Shown one piece after another: positions 49,311 through 62,900 of a stretch of DNA of 64,000 bases (within the stretch, counting starts at the first letter, position 1; each line of letters starts with the position of its first letter). Under the pieces are notes generated by a model. That model made no database searches and was not told the DNA's origin. It worked only from the letters and a program-made list of their open reading frames with translations. Source of the DNA: Artocarpus heterophyllus (lineage: Eukaryota > Streptophyta > Magnoliopsida > Rosales > Moraceae); assembly GCA_025403435.1 (NCBI GenBank), contig CM046338.1:22838392-22902391 (forward strand), written 5' to 3'. The position numbers and the translations under genes are program-made.

Positions 49311-51670
49311 TGTAACGCCCCTATATGGGAGTTAACAGTTTTTAATGAGATAAAATAAAATAAATAATAAAAGTAAAACCTTAAAAATAAAATTTGCCCG
49401 GGACTTAAATGAAAACTCTCAACTCAAAAATAAAAATATAAACGATAAATAAACCACAGTTTTAAATGTAGCACCTTAAATTTAATAATATAAACTATTG
49501 TCATCATCATTTTAACCCTCAACACATTGTAATACAGTCACAGAAAGTAACAACTGATGCTTACATTATCATGAAGAACATTCTCGACGGTTGAAGCAGT
49601 CCCAATGTAATATAGTTACATCACTTCCTCAACTATATTTCTCGTAGCCACCTCACACTTAGTGAGTCCTGAAAAGATATAAACATAAGGGAATGAGCAA
49701 CACTATGCTCAGTAGAGAAAGCCATTACTCACCTTTAGGTTTTTATCATTACCACATTAAAATCTGCATGGTCAGTAAGTCACATCATATTCCAGATTAT
49801 GAGGTTTATTATGATCACATCTTATGGATACCGTAGTTAATCATTACCAAGTGTCATAATTACACATTTATACAAATATTACCAATCATCATTGTTCTTA
49901 GGTATCCATGTTAAATTGAGTATCACTCAACTCATCGAAACCCAAATGGGCGCACTTGATCACCCTATAAACATTCCAAGGGTGTTCCGGTGAGGGGACA
50001 TCAAGCCCCGAGTCCTCACCAAATCAATTCCTGTACAGTGTGTTCTGGGACTTTCAACCCAAGGAAGCGTCATCACCTTCCCCCTATTTTACCTTTTAGG
50101 GTATTCATGCCCAAGGACGTAACCGTCGCCCTTTTCATGTCTCACAATTTCTCTATATTAAATCATTATTAATAGAGTTAATTTTCCTAACCATGCTTCT
50201 CAATTTATAACATATGTCAATTCATTATGTTCCTCGCCGTACAATACAAGACGAGTCCATGTCATAGTTTCATATGTGATACTCATATAATATCAGTTCA
50301 ACATAGATATATATATATTGCGGCAAAACAATCAATTTTAATTCTATAAAAACCTCACAAAAGATGAGTAATAGAATCCCTACCTTTCAAGCTTATCAAC
50401 AGTCTCTTAATCCTGGAATCAATTAACGTTAGCTCCATACTCCCTTGATCCTAAGGCGTGCATAAGGACAATTAAAACTAAAGCACAACATACAACTACA
50501 TTCATAAATAAATCATGTGTAAACCTATCTTACTAGTATGCCATTAAAGCTTTTATATAAATCTCTTTTGAATACCACAGTAAACAATTTTTGTCTTAAC
50601 ACAATATAAAATGTGAACAAGTAATCTATATGTTTTAGTCCCTAATAAGATTCATCAATCACTTAGGATAATATTGGAAAGGTTGCAAGACATTAAAGAA
50701 TTAGGTGGTGAGCAAAGATGGGTTCTTGGTTCAGGTTAGCAGCTGGTATACCATAACAAACTGGCAGATTTACTAGTTTCCAATACAAAAATTGAATAAT
50801 TCTTAGAAAATAAAATACAACTCCGATTTAGGTTTATGATAGCTCGTTAGAAAGCCTAGGATGCTACTTTTCAAATATGCAAACCAATTCATAAAATTCA
50901 TTTTAATTTAATCTTAGAATTTCAAGAAATAACCACTGCCCATAGAGGTATTACAAAGTTTAACAATATAAATTTTCTGTCTAGGGCATATACACTTAGA
51001 CTTCATACATATGCTCCAAAATAGCAACAAACATATACTTAGGTTTAAGAACGCAAATTTGAATAATCCTTTAGTATAAAAGAAAATTTATAAATGAAAG
51101 ACTAAATTTGTTCATAAGATTCTAACCTCGAATTATGGTTAGTTGGAAGCTTGAAATGGCTTCAAAACAGGTTCCTTTACTTCGGTATGACTGAAATTCT
51201 TGCTCAAATGGAGATGATGGTGGCTGATTTTTATGGCTGCCTTGAAGAAGTTCTCTAAGTATTTTGCTTCAGCAAAGAAATGAGAAGAAGAGTGTGGGAA
51301 CCGTGGAAGAGAAAGGAAGAAAAGATGAAGTCTTTGAAGAGAAGTGATAGAAACAATTATAGAGGAGACATGTTGAAGCATGTCACGGAGGAAATAAAGA
51401 AAATGAGGGTCAAGAGTAGTTGGAAAAGATATCCTTATGTCTCATCTAAAGACTTTAACACACATAATGCCAATATGACATTTTTGAGATTTATTAGAAG
51501 TTCTAAGGCTTTTTAGTAATCATACTAAATAAATATAGGAGAATTTTAGAAAATTTAAAAATAGATAAAAATAAATATTATAAAATAAATTTAAATGAAG
51601 CAATTTTTTTTATACATTAAAAATTAATTTAATTACCTCAATACCCGTTAGGAGAATAACGGGTGTCACA
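49311..51670 (-). repeat. 5' LTR of the LOG-carrying element
   Basis: 2360 bp; see the 3' LTR entry for differences. In element orientation a CTCCTATATTTATTTAG stretch (about 51524-51541) about 130 bp inside the LTR is a candidate TATA region. Transcription from here would read through the leader into the two ORFs. Confidence 0.95.
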
Positions 51671-51675
51671 ATCTC

Positions 51676-52400
51676 CTATTTATCGGTCGGTTTTCGTCAG
51701 TTTTTGATTGGTCGGTTTGCGATGAATGGTGGTAGGTTTTGAGAAAGTGGAATAAAAAATCGACCAAATAGTTAGAGAGTCGGTATTTGATTGACAACGG
51801 TCAGTTTTATGGCGGTTGATTTTGGTTAGTGTTCGACTAGAGTAATCAGTCAAGATATTAAAAGTGATCTTATCACATTATAATATGTAGCGTGAATTAC
51901 AAAGTGAAAAACACATTACTATATTACAAATAAAATGACCATGGAAAAGCATTCAAAAAACCTCTAGAAGTTTAGTTCAGCATTTTAAATTTCAAAGATA
52001 AAATAGCAAATAAAAAAAAGGAGAAAAGAAAAGGCATTTATATAATTCTCATATTTCCTTGGCGTTTATGAACTTCTAGTTAACATCATTAGATTCATAT
52101 GCCGGAGTGAATAATTTCAAGCGATTATGTTGAAATGATATGAGAAGGGCAAATATTACAACCAAAACTGAAAAGAAAAGATTGGAGACGGTCGGTACCG
52201 ACCGACCAAAATAAAGCCTTTCGAAAACTAAACTGTTAGAAACACATGGGCGGTCAGATTTCGACTGACTTTGTTGGTTTTTGTCACAAAACTGATTTTT
52301 TTGGTTGGTTTAGTTGTTGGTTTTGGTTTTTCGGATTTTTCTGAACAACTCCAATGCCATGTTAAATTGATATGTGAAAGGAAATTTAGTATTTGAAATT
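51676..52400. mobile_element. Degenerate GGTCGGTT-rich element, possibly hAT-derived
   Basis: Many GGTCGGTTTT / ACCGACCGACC motifs occur at 51682-51830 and 52190-52340, and the right end is TTGGTTTTTCGGATTTTTCTGAACAAC. Plant non-autonomous hAT elements often have CGGTTTTTCGG...TTTGAACACCCC ends. The match is partial and no target duplication was found. The LOG element inserted immediately to its left. Confidence 0.35.
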
Positions 52401-53094
52401 TAGTATTTGAGTGCATAAAAAACTTTCCAATAACGGACCTTCAAACACAGTCTCATGCAAACACCCAACATATACACACACTAGCATACCACGACACTAT
52501 TTTGATGCTAAATAATCAATATAAACTAGTTTTCATTTATTAGCAAAATAAAGTTATTATCTACGCATCATTAATGCAATGCTAAATTGACGTGCCAAAA
52601 AAGATTTGGTATTTGAGTGTAAAAAAGACTCTACAATACAATGTCATTTTTAATGTTAAATTTACTATATGTTAAATTTTAAGAAAAATTTGCCCTCAAA
52701 TTTAGCAAATTTGACATTTAACTCCTATTGGTTGATAGATTGACTTTTTTGCTTTAATAAAATTGTAAAAACTACCTTTCACAAAGCATTGTAAAAGTTA
52801 CACATTTTAGCCACTTAAGATATTCTAATAATCTAAATGGCTTGATTTCATATAATTAATCATTGTCAAAACTCTCATTAAATATTTTCCACCATACTAA
52901 TTTTATCCATATTGATTATGTGCAAAACCAAAATTTTTGTGTTGTAAGAAAATCAGAACCCTTTTTTAGTCAAATACTAAATATTTGATAACAACTAATG
53001 TGAATTTATTTCTTTGATTATTGTGCTCAAATCATATCCATATAATATGCTGAGATATATGTTTCAAAAACAGAGTTCATTAAAAACTTTGACA

Positions 53095-53560
53095 TTGAAA
53101 TAGCATAGTCATTAAAAACCAAAAAAACGAAAAACTATAGTCATTAAAAAATAAAATAAAAAGTTTAGCATGAAATAGAACCTATAATATAATTATTAAA
53201 AAAATGTTGAGAAGTTTGGTCATTTAAAAAACTAAGTATTTAGTCATTAGAATAACTAACAAGTCATTAAAAAAGGAGTATAACCATTAACAAACAAAAC
53301 AAGATATTTAGTCATTAGAAAAACTAAATAATTTAGTCATTGGAAAAACTAGTTAGTCATTGAAAAAATAAGTATAGTCATTAAAAAAATTAACTAGCCA
53401 TTAAAAGTTACTTAATCACTAAAATATGTCTTAGTCCTATATTCCTCATTATAATTTATGTACGGTCATTTATTCAGACGTACAATGGAGAAGTTTTGTC
53501 TCTATGAAAATATAATAATTTAGTCATTTAAAAAAAAAAAACTAAACACCTTAGCTATTA
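53095..53560. repeat. Degenerate TTAGTCATTAAAAAA repeats
   Basis: About a dozen copies of (T)TAGTCATTAAAAAA/TTAGTCATTAGAAAAACTAA at irregular 20-45 bp spacing. Confidence 0.75.
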
Positions 53561-53982
53561 AAATAGTTGTGCCTTGCTGTTTTGTGCATCGATGAAATTC
53601 AAATGTAATTTATGGCTGTAAACTGTGGATTTAAAACTAGATTTAGCCATAATTTTCATTGCCAGCAGAAAATTTGATTAATAGCTATTAAAGTTCAAAT
53701 GTAAATGTCTGTTACTCCACTCAAAGAGTAGTAATTTAATAGTTGATTGACATCAATACTTTACCATTATATAGAATTAATGGTGACGAAAAACGCTTTT
53801 GTTTGATATTATGAGCTTTTTTTATACAAGATCATTATGGTCTTTGTAACTAAATAAATTTTTGGTTTTGACCAATATTGCATTTAGTTTCAAAGGACAT
53901 TTTAATTTTCCACTACAAACATTTAGTCATATGTGTCTTTAATCTCTAATAATTACATAATTCTCACTTTTTAATTATCAAA

Positions 53983-54966
53983 ATATTAAAAGTTTGCTTT
54001 TACAAGTTTCAAGGTCTAATTATTATGAGAAAAGAGGAATATAGCATTTCAAATAGCACTATATATTGTAACGCAAAAGAAAATAACACATCAAATATGC
54101 TATTTTGATATTTTTTTAATGGCACATACAACATTGGCACCAGCATGCATCAGAGATTAATTGGAGATTAATTGAAAAAACTAAAATGATTGATTATAAT
54201 TAAAGTGTTTAAAGTTTCCTAGTTCAAGAATAATGAATAAACTTTTGTTACTTTGTCGGTCATGTGTTCTCTTATATTTCCATGTCTAATGAATAGAAAT
54301 ATTGCAAGCATAAAACAATAACAATAGAAATATATATTTCTTGCGTAGATTTTTGGAAGTGGTTTTTCACATCTGAAATACTCTATCTTAGAGAACTTGT
54401 AAATAATATTGTGATAAAGCTGTGTGATCTCTTCATCTCGTACATCAGCAAGAAAGCAATTATCAGGAAGCCAAATGGGCTCCACTCGGAAAAGCAATTT
54501 TTGCTAGCTTCTCTTATACGTAATTAGTGGTTAACTTTGCATGTTTATATTTTTCGAAACGGTCCAAAATTCAAAAAGAGCTTGGAAATTAACTGGCAAA
54601 AAATGTCAAAAAGAACTACGTCAATCATGCAAAGTATATCAACACATCAAAATATTTTTTTAGTTGTTGATTCGAATGATTAATTACGGACGTAAAAGAT
54701 AAAAAGTTGTTATCACGGCATGTTAAGGAAGTTAGTTTGTTTTGCATTAGTTACAATGTTTTAATTGTAAGCTTGTGGATTTTCTCCCCAAATAACGACT
54801 TGTAATGATTTGTTAGCTCTTTCTTAATTGAAATGTTACCAACATAGTTTGAGTATTTTTCTCTGATCACATTATATATTTTCAATTTGATGCATATCAG
54901 GTACGGTGGATCGAATACTAGGGAACAATCACGAACCTTCAAACACACACTCTTGCACACACCCAA

Positions 54967-55002
<36 letters not shown>

Positions 55003-56003
55003 GCAGACACATTTGCATGGAGACGTACCACGATACTATTTTGATGGCAAATAATATAAACTAGATATAGGGTGTTTAGAAAGTGTAGTTAGAATTGAAA
55101 CTTTTGAACTGAAAGTTGCAACATATGAGGGTATTACACTATAGCTCACTTTTTCTAATCACTGTAGTATGTAAGAACTTTACACTTCACCAACTAAAAG
55201 TTTTGATTAGAACTGATTTTGTCAAACACCTTTGTAAATTTGACATTTGAATGTTAAAAAGAAAAAACACTCTCTAGTGTAATGCCATTTTTAATGCTAA
55301 ATTTGCTATATGCTAAGCTTGATAGCAACTTCATGGTAACTTGATGACAAATTTGTCATTAAGTTTAGCATATAGCATATTTGGTATTTGATTCCTATTG
55401 ATTGATAGATTTACTTTTTTTGCTTTATTAATAAATAAAAATTGTAAAATTTACCACTTCTTTAAGTGTTAAAATATTAAAAGTTTGCTTTTACAAGTTT
55501 GAAGGCCTAGTAATTATGATAAAAGAAAAATAAGCATTTCAAATAGCATTATATATTAGAGTACAAAAGAAAAATATAACACATTAATATGCCGTTTGGT
55601 ACTTCATTTTGAATTGAAGTTTTAAATTTAAAAACTGTAGTATGTGAGAGTTTTACACTATATTAACTTTTTTTTTACTGTAGCTGCTGAGAGCTTTATA
55701 CTATTCACAATTAGAACTGATAAGTTGAACCTGAAATAGCAAACGAACACTTAATATGTTATTTTCATACTTTCTGATGGCAAATATGGTATTGACACTA
55801 AAAGAAATTAAAATGATTGATTATAATTACAGTGTTTTAAAGTGTCAATGGTTCAAGAATAATGAATAAACTTTTGTTACTTTGTCGGTCATGTGTTCTC
55901 TTATATTTCCATGTCTAACGAATAGAAATATTTCAATTAAAAAACAATAACAGTAGAAATATATATTTGTTGCCAAGAATTTTGGAAGTGGTTTTTCCCA
56001 TCC
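53983..56003. repeat. Locally duplicated ~1.5-1.6 kb unit
   Basis: 53983-54105 matches 55469-55594, and 54245-54373 matches 55871-56003, each at high identity in direct orientation. Between them, 54375-55065 matches 42080-42815. The whole is a set of imperfect direct repeats with different insertions and deletions. No intact gene is visible. Confidence 0.75.
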
Positions 56004-58784
56004 GACAATGCTCATAAGAGCAAAAGCTCAAAAAACAACGAGAGAAAAAAGAAAAAAAATAGTAGTTAAACTCAACGATAGAGAGTTGTAAATATTAAGA
56101 GGTGTGAGAGAAGAGAAAATACATGTGGAATAAAATCTAGAGAAGAGAAAATACATGTGGATTAAAATCTAAGGCATTGCATTTAAATTAAGCGAAAATT
56201 GATAATTTATTATTGAACCATTAGATTGGTTCAACTAAAGGTTGTTTTGAGATATAAATTGCCTCAATGGAGCGAGTAGTTAAAAGAATATTTATTAGTC
56301 ATGTTAAAAAAATAGTGATTTAAAAGGGTGCTAGAAAAATGTATAAATTGAGACATATATGGGAAAAATTATTTGATAAGAGTAAATTAAAGAATAAAGA
56401 TATTATATTGAGAAACCCTTTTATATGTATTGTCAAATTGAAGTTCCCTAAAATTTTATGCAGTTATAAATGCCCTTAAAAGACCATAAGAGTATATACT
56501 ACCTTGGAATAATCAAGTTGGCAAACATAAAAGCCATAAAAAAAAACACATATAGGTTATTTCAAAAACAAAAAATAAAAACACACATATATAGGTCAAA
56601 AAGCAGGAGTCGTGAATATAATGGTAACATAAAACAACTTTTTGCAAATAAACACACAAAAACAGATGGATAGACATAAGCCAACAATATAAGATATATA
56701 TGCAAAAGAAACTCAAGAAAATGATGTAGACTGCACATATGCAATACCCGACTCTCTTACATGAACCAGAGTTTTAGTCCGCATAACCACTAAAGCATAT
56801 TTTCAAAATACCAGAACAACACAAATTATGGTTATTGATTTCTTGACCTTTTGTTTCTATTGTAATTCTTTGGACCCTACGAAACAAAAATAATGAAATT
56901 CTAGTATCATTTCAAATAAAACAAAAAGGAAAAAGATATGAAAACATTAGCATAGAGTATAGACAACAAAAGGACAGATATTCTTTCAAATCATTGAAGG
57001 GAAGTCACAAGCACATCATTTAGCATTACAAGGAAAAAAAAAACAAAAAAACAAAACAAAAACAAAAACAAAAACAAAAAAAAAAACAAAAAACAAAAAA
57101 CATGAACAAAACAAAACATATTAATAGGACTATGTCTCATCAAATTTGTGTCAGAATTGTGATTTTTACCAGAGCTAACTATCAAAAACATGTCTAACTG
57201 GTATGTATTTCTACGGAAAAAATATCCTTTATTTTATTTTTATTCTAATTAATACAATTCTGAGGGACCATGTCAATGCTGCCGACAAAATTCAGTAACA
57301 CTTTCTTTAGACATCAGCAAAGCTGCAATGGATACGTCAACAATTAATTCATCAGATTTTTTTATTTATACATATAGTATACTGAGGATTTTTAACTTAG
57401 CAGTGCTCTTTACTAACCCTCTTTATCGCTCCTTTAAAAAAAAAAGAAAAAGTGGCTGAAAGTATGATCTTAACATCTTTACCTTCCGGGATAAGGATAG
57501 ACTCAAGAGCTCTGAGACTTGCAGCAACAGGTGCCTTATACACAGATTTAACTACATGTAACATACTCCCCATTTTTGGAGAAGTGCTATATATATCAGC
57601 TCATCTAGCCGGTTAGATAAAGCATCTCTTAAGCTGCGGGGCTTAATTATTGCATAAGGCAACAATTATTTAGCTGATATGAATCATAATGTTATATTTT
57701 AATTAATTTGATATTTTAATTGACATAATACAATATTATTAAAGGACATAAATTATCAGACAGAAATAAGAGGACACAAAAGTCGAATGCGTAGGAAAGC
57801 TCCCTTCTTGGGAGAGGAGCCCTAGAGCAAATTTTATCAAGAGGTGTTATTTTTGCATTATTATTAGAGAAGATATAGATGGTTGAGAGGTGTGTGTTTT
57901 TCTCTTATAAACTTCTTATTAATCATATTGAATTTTTGCAACCAAATGTAGTTCTCACACTAAACATGAAGCACTATAGATCGTCTATGTTATTTTTATT
58001 TTTCTTCTACGGTTTTATTACTCTTTATAATATAGATAAGGGCGTCTAATTCTTAACAACATCCAACTCCCAAAATGTACTATTAATAAGCACTCATGTT
58101 TAACTCTATGGGGTTAAAACCCTACCACTCACAAGATAGTGGACTCTAATCTAAGAAGCACACTAAATATTAGACCAAGGCTTACGGTTTTTTGAGTAGA
58201 AAATTTAAACCCCGGACTTTTTTCATTATTAATGGCCTCTAAATTCCACCAACCCTCATAACATTGAAGAAATTTGTCACCAGAAAATTGCTGCTTCTTG
58301 AGGAAGGGTCTAATCGATTCTGCTGTTACTTATCTGCCTAACGCCGTGACAAAGGACCTCACCATCCCCAAATTACATTTGTCCAAAAGGAAAGTATTTA
58401 TTTACATTCAGAGAGTATTTAGGAACCAAGTTGGAACTTGAAGTTGGAACTTAAACACTGTAACATATTAGAGCTTTTTCATTGTAACATGTTTTTTCTT
58501 TACACTATAGCTTGTGAAAGCTTTATAATATAACAATTGGTTGAAAACACTCTCTTAACAACTTGGCTCTTAAGCACAAAAGGAGATTGCTTCAAACGCT
58601 AACCTTGTTAGCAACAAGCAGTTGGTTGAAACAAGACATATAGGTCTTCAAATAACCCCAACCCCATCTCATTTTTAAAGGTACACGGCTTATCTCAACA
58701 CCATTAACGAATCTTCATTTTGTTCAGAGTACTACCCCCACCAACAGCATAATATAAGCTATGAAGCTCATTACAAAGGGAAAT
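56004..58784. other. Intergenic AT-rich DNA
   Basis: Contains a (CAAAAA)n-like run at 57040-57100. A minus-strand stretch at about 57460-57660 reads SLRDALSNRLDELIYIALLQKWG and, after a shift, APVAASLRALESILIPEG; these look protein-like but are broken and I do not recognise them. A MITE-like ACACTGTAAC/CTATAGCTTGTGAAAGCTTTA piece is at 58420-58560. Confidence 0.45.
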
Positions 58785-58789
58785 GGGAA

Positions 58790-58980
58790 AGGCTTAAATG
58801 ACTGCTTTGATGAGCACTTCCATCCCCGCACCCGAGAAGAATTTTCTTCTCAATCTAAAGTTGGAACCTATTCCAAATTTTATCCTTGATGTCATTGAAA
58901 GCCTTTCTTCTATTTGTACTAACAAGAGCATAGAGAGCCAAATCTTTATCAAGGGGTAGGCCGGTGCCCGAGATCTCTAC
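58790..58980 (-). pseudogene. LINE (L1-type) reverse transcriptase relic
   Basis: On the minus strand, NRRKAFNDIKDKIWNRFQ and, after a one-base shift, RRKFFSGAGMEVLIKAVI match in order the RT segment of plant LINEs (IKDRxWxK...WKxKxLSxAGKEVLIKAVxQA). A frameshift and a stop (after KAVI) show it is dead. Flanking RT motifs were not found. Confidence 0.7.
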
Positions 58981-59844
58981 GAATAGAATGTCAAATCCTC
59001 AACATTCATATTTGAATTTTGGGATATCATGCCCCACGAGTGAGTTGCCAAGTGCCCCCTAGGAGGGGCAGTCTACCACAAGATCGAGTTGGAGCCTGGA
59101 GCCAAACCCCCTTTTACTTAGACTGGGGCTGGGTTTAGCAGATGGCCCCCCCAAAGTTGATGGTTTTCACCGACAAGCTCTTATAAGAGACAACCTCCAA
59201 ATTAACATCACAACTAGTCTCACTTGGATTATTGCTCAAAATAGGGCTAGAATGAATACAATTGAAACCAAGGAAGAGTCTCAACCCACACACTGCTGAA
59301 GTACAACAAAAGACACGGTCGATGTAAAGAATGAAAAGATGAGACGAAAGCGGACATCCTCATCTAATGCTCTCTTTTTCCTAGGAGTAATTCACCCCTG
59401 GGACTAGGTACACATTAATATGGTTTCACCATATTAAGCGATTTCACATCACTCAACACGAAGAAGAAAATTAATATATATAGCATCATTTTCAAATGCA
59501 ATATCTAATATTAGTGGAAAAAAAAAAAAAAAGCCGCATGAAAACCATCCAGACTCGACGCTTCAAGCCATAAAGAGCCTCTTCCTTTTTAATTTACACT
59601 TCAGAAAAAAAGCTCAACCAAAAGATCCGCTATCTCACTAGAAACTAACTTTGGGAAGGACACATTTCAAACTAACTAGTAGCACCAACAGAAATGCAAA
59701 TACAACACAAGCGCGCAGACAAAGGCCAAGAACTCAGGCTGACAGAAAAAAATATATGCTCATTTCATTGGCTCGAATAGAGATACAACGTAGGAAATAT
59801 TACATAAAATACACATATAACAGTGCCAAAGTAATTCAAAACTA

Positions 59845-59875
<31 letters not shown>

Positions 59876-59939
59876 CGGTTAGAAAATTTCCTATCAAATT
59901 TCAATGTCGTTAGAAATATTTGGTCACCTCCTCCAATTC
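58981..59939. other. Intergenic DNA downstream of the GH17 gene
   Basis: 58990-59180 is richer in GC and contains GCCCCTCCTAGGGGGCACTTGG-like sequence, possibly more transposon debris. An (AT)n run lies at 59847-59870. No gene seen. Confidence 0.45.
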
Positions 59940-62900
59940 TCAAGAGAGGTATGCACATGTCCCATGACCTGTTTACACAAATTAAATTAAATGCATTAAC
60001 ATTATGCAATCAAATATTTCAAAGAAAAAAAAAGAGAGAGAGAAGGTTCTTGTATTAATAATTAATATTTTACTTCTAAAAAAATGAAAACAATAATGAT
60101 TTATGTTTTTACGTACTTGGATTAGTGTAAGTAATGACTCCGGTTTTGGCAAAATCGCAGTTGTAATCGTTGCGACCTTTGGTTTGGTAGAAAGAGTTCA
60201 TGACGAAGGAGGCGTGGGACCTGACATCATTAGGCTCAAAGCACGACCCACCAGCTTGAATGGGCCTGCAGTCCAGACCCGAGCTGCACACATAGTCTAT
60301 GTTGGCCTGCAAAGCTTGGATGCTAGCCCCCACCTTTGGTACACACCATTTCTTCACCGATCCACCACCGGGCTGTATAAAATATAATTAAAAGCAGAGT
60401 TATTAACTTGGATATTCACAATATGTCAAAGTTAATGGAAGCAAAGAAGAAAAAGAAATGGAATATAACTAGACATCTTTATGTGTATAGATATTATGAA
60501 TGTATGTATGTATGTATGCATGCATGTGATCCGGCAATTAGGACTAATAGGACAAGATTTGCTTAGCTGCAAAGAAGGAAGAAAATACGAGAAAATTACT
60601 TGTACGATATTATAAAATAAGGCTGACATCTCCATCACATATGTCAGTTTTGAATATGTAGCAAAGCGAGCAAAGATTTTGAACCCCATGTGATAACTGC
60701 TTTTAATTTTTAGGGACAGCTAACAATTATAACAAATGTCAACAACTAAACAAAAAGAAATCAAAACAAAAATATCTCTGTTGCATTTTAAGATGCTAGA
60801 CTGGCCAACGAGTCTTTTTCTTCCATTCCTCAATTTAAAGGTCATTTACTACATAAATATATGATGTTTCTTTCATGAACCTACATAAATAAAGGTCATT
60901 TACAACAAGTTTTTTTGGGTTCGAACTTACTATTATTGTCTCATCGTGAATCTAAGATGATATCAAAAACGATTGGTTTATAATGTAACATGCAGCTATA
61001 AACAGGGGGTATAACATGATGATATTTGTTTTATTTAGCAATAATGGTATAAAGGTATCACATTAGTCTCCAACAGATAAAACTTTTTCTTGTTGTATCT
61101 TCATAAAAATTATTGTTACATAGAATTATAAATATTCTTCTTCATGTCAATATAGAATTTCTCCAAAAAAAAAACAGAAATAAAATGACTACTTAGTTAT
61201 TAATAAGCCATATATTATAATTATAATGCAGAAATTGAACTTACCGGCACTCCATTGCGCAAAATCCCAGCATCATATACCGGAGAGAAATCCGGCTGGA
61301 ATAGCCCCCAGTTCCTCTCAGCTGTGGGACCAGGTTTCAGATTCTCGTTAAACAAAGAAAACAGATAAGTCTCAAACCTCCTGTTGGGCATCAAGGGAGT
61401 TCCTTTCCCTGAATTAACATGCCTTATCAAATTGGCAGTGTAATCCCTCGCATTCTGCACCGAACACGCCGGATACTCGCAGGCCGAGGCCCATCCCGTC
61501 TCGCCAATCACGATGTCGACGTCCCCGAACCCGACGGACTTGGCAGCCGAGTGGACCGCATCGAGCATTGCGTCGAACATGTTGGTGTAAACGATGCCGG
61601 TGTTGGTGTCTCGGACGCCACGATTCGGCTTGAAGAGGGCGTAGTTAGCCATTTGCGGCGAGTAGCCGAAATAGGGGTAGGGGTTCACCATGAACGGAGA
61701 CTTGGTGTCTTGGAGGAACTTCAGCATCGGAGTGAAAATCGCCCTGTCGTAGCCCCGGCGGAACCGGGCTAGGCTGGGGGGTTCGGATCTTGAGAGAATG
61801 CCAAGGGAGTGTGGAGATGTTACCTGCGTTATAGTAAATATGAAATTGTTCAATTAGTAATCAGCTAGATAACTTATATATATATATATATATATATATA
61901 GTAACGTATTGTCAAAGTAAATGCTACTTAGGAATATAAGATATGGTGCAATTATATGCATTTTCTTGCGTGAATGGTTTTTCACAACTATTTTTATCTC
62001 CTAAGTCCTACATGGATTGAATTACAAGTATATTATACAAGTTTAATTGACTGAAAAACAGTAATCTGATCAATGAGATTGTATTTATTATTTTTGTGCT
62101 CGTATAAGCTGTAAAGTACTCTAACGACTGGCTATATCCTCCAATCCAAAACAACATATTAAAGTAGTAGTAACGGTCACTTAAATAAACAATTCTTTTG
62201 ATAAATGTTTGCAAATCACTTATGACACGATCTTTTCCTTTTTTTGGCATAAATATTTGCTTAAAAAAATTTTGAAAACAATTTTTTGTTTCCACAATTT
62301 TTAAAAAACCGATGATAAATTAAAAAAATAAAAAACATAAACATAAACAGCCGAACATATTTTCATATCTTGTTTTCGTTTTTTTGTTTAAAAAAACGAA
62401 AAGTCTTTAAAAAAGGGTACCCAACAGGGCCTTAATTTATTACTTGCACTTCTTACAATGTTTCATCCATAATTTTTAGCATAAAAATACGGTTACTCTT
62501 AAAAAAATAAAAATAAAAAACGATAAAACAGTGGTACATTTATGATTTATCTATTCTTGCCATTAATGTGTAGAAGTTTTTTTTGGATATTAGCTATTCT
62601 TGTCCCTGATGTTGTTCTTTTTTTTTTCCTTTTTTTTTTGTGAGAAGTTTTAAGCATAATTAGGCCTACAGTTCAGAGAAACTTCTTTTGGAGAAGGACG
62701 AAACTACACCTTTTAACAATTCTTAACTTCTGGGATTGTAAGAATGACACAAAAATTGAATTCAGCCAAAAGAAAATTCCAACTAGTTAAATATCATTTT
62801 TTGTCCCAAAACAATCAAAAAAAAAAAACCTCTTAATATATCAAAATGGATCATTAAAGAGATCAAAAAAATAATTTGATCATGTTCTAATTACCTTAAT

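Larger units (their letters stand above)
42825..51670 (-). mobile_element. Young non-autonomous Ty3-type LTR retrotransposon carrying LOG-like and Cys-rich ORFs
   Basis: An 8846-bp element with two LTRs (2362 and 2360 bp), flanked by the direct repeat ATCTC at 42820-42824 and 51671-51675. Minus-strand polarity is set by a primer site for tRNA-iMet (TGGTATCAGAGCC, 49291-49303) just inside the right LTR and by a polypurine tract (AAGGGGGGTAGAGC, 45187-45200) just inside the left LTR. The 4124-bp interior has no gag, protease, reverse transcriptase or integrase. It has instead a 173-codon Cys-rich ORF and a 229-codon LOG-like ORF, both sense to the element. About six substitutions and two 1-bp indels separate the LTRs (about 0.25 percent), so the insertion is recent. 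LTR ends TGT(A/G)AC...CCCC resemble the chromovirus at 1-3967. Confidence 0.95.

Noticed and set aside
57000..57191. 66-codon minus ORF rich in Phe and Leu
   Set aside because: Produced by a (CAAAAA)n run read in antisense.
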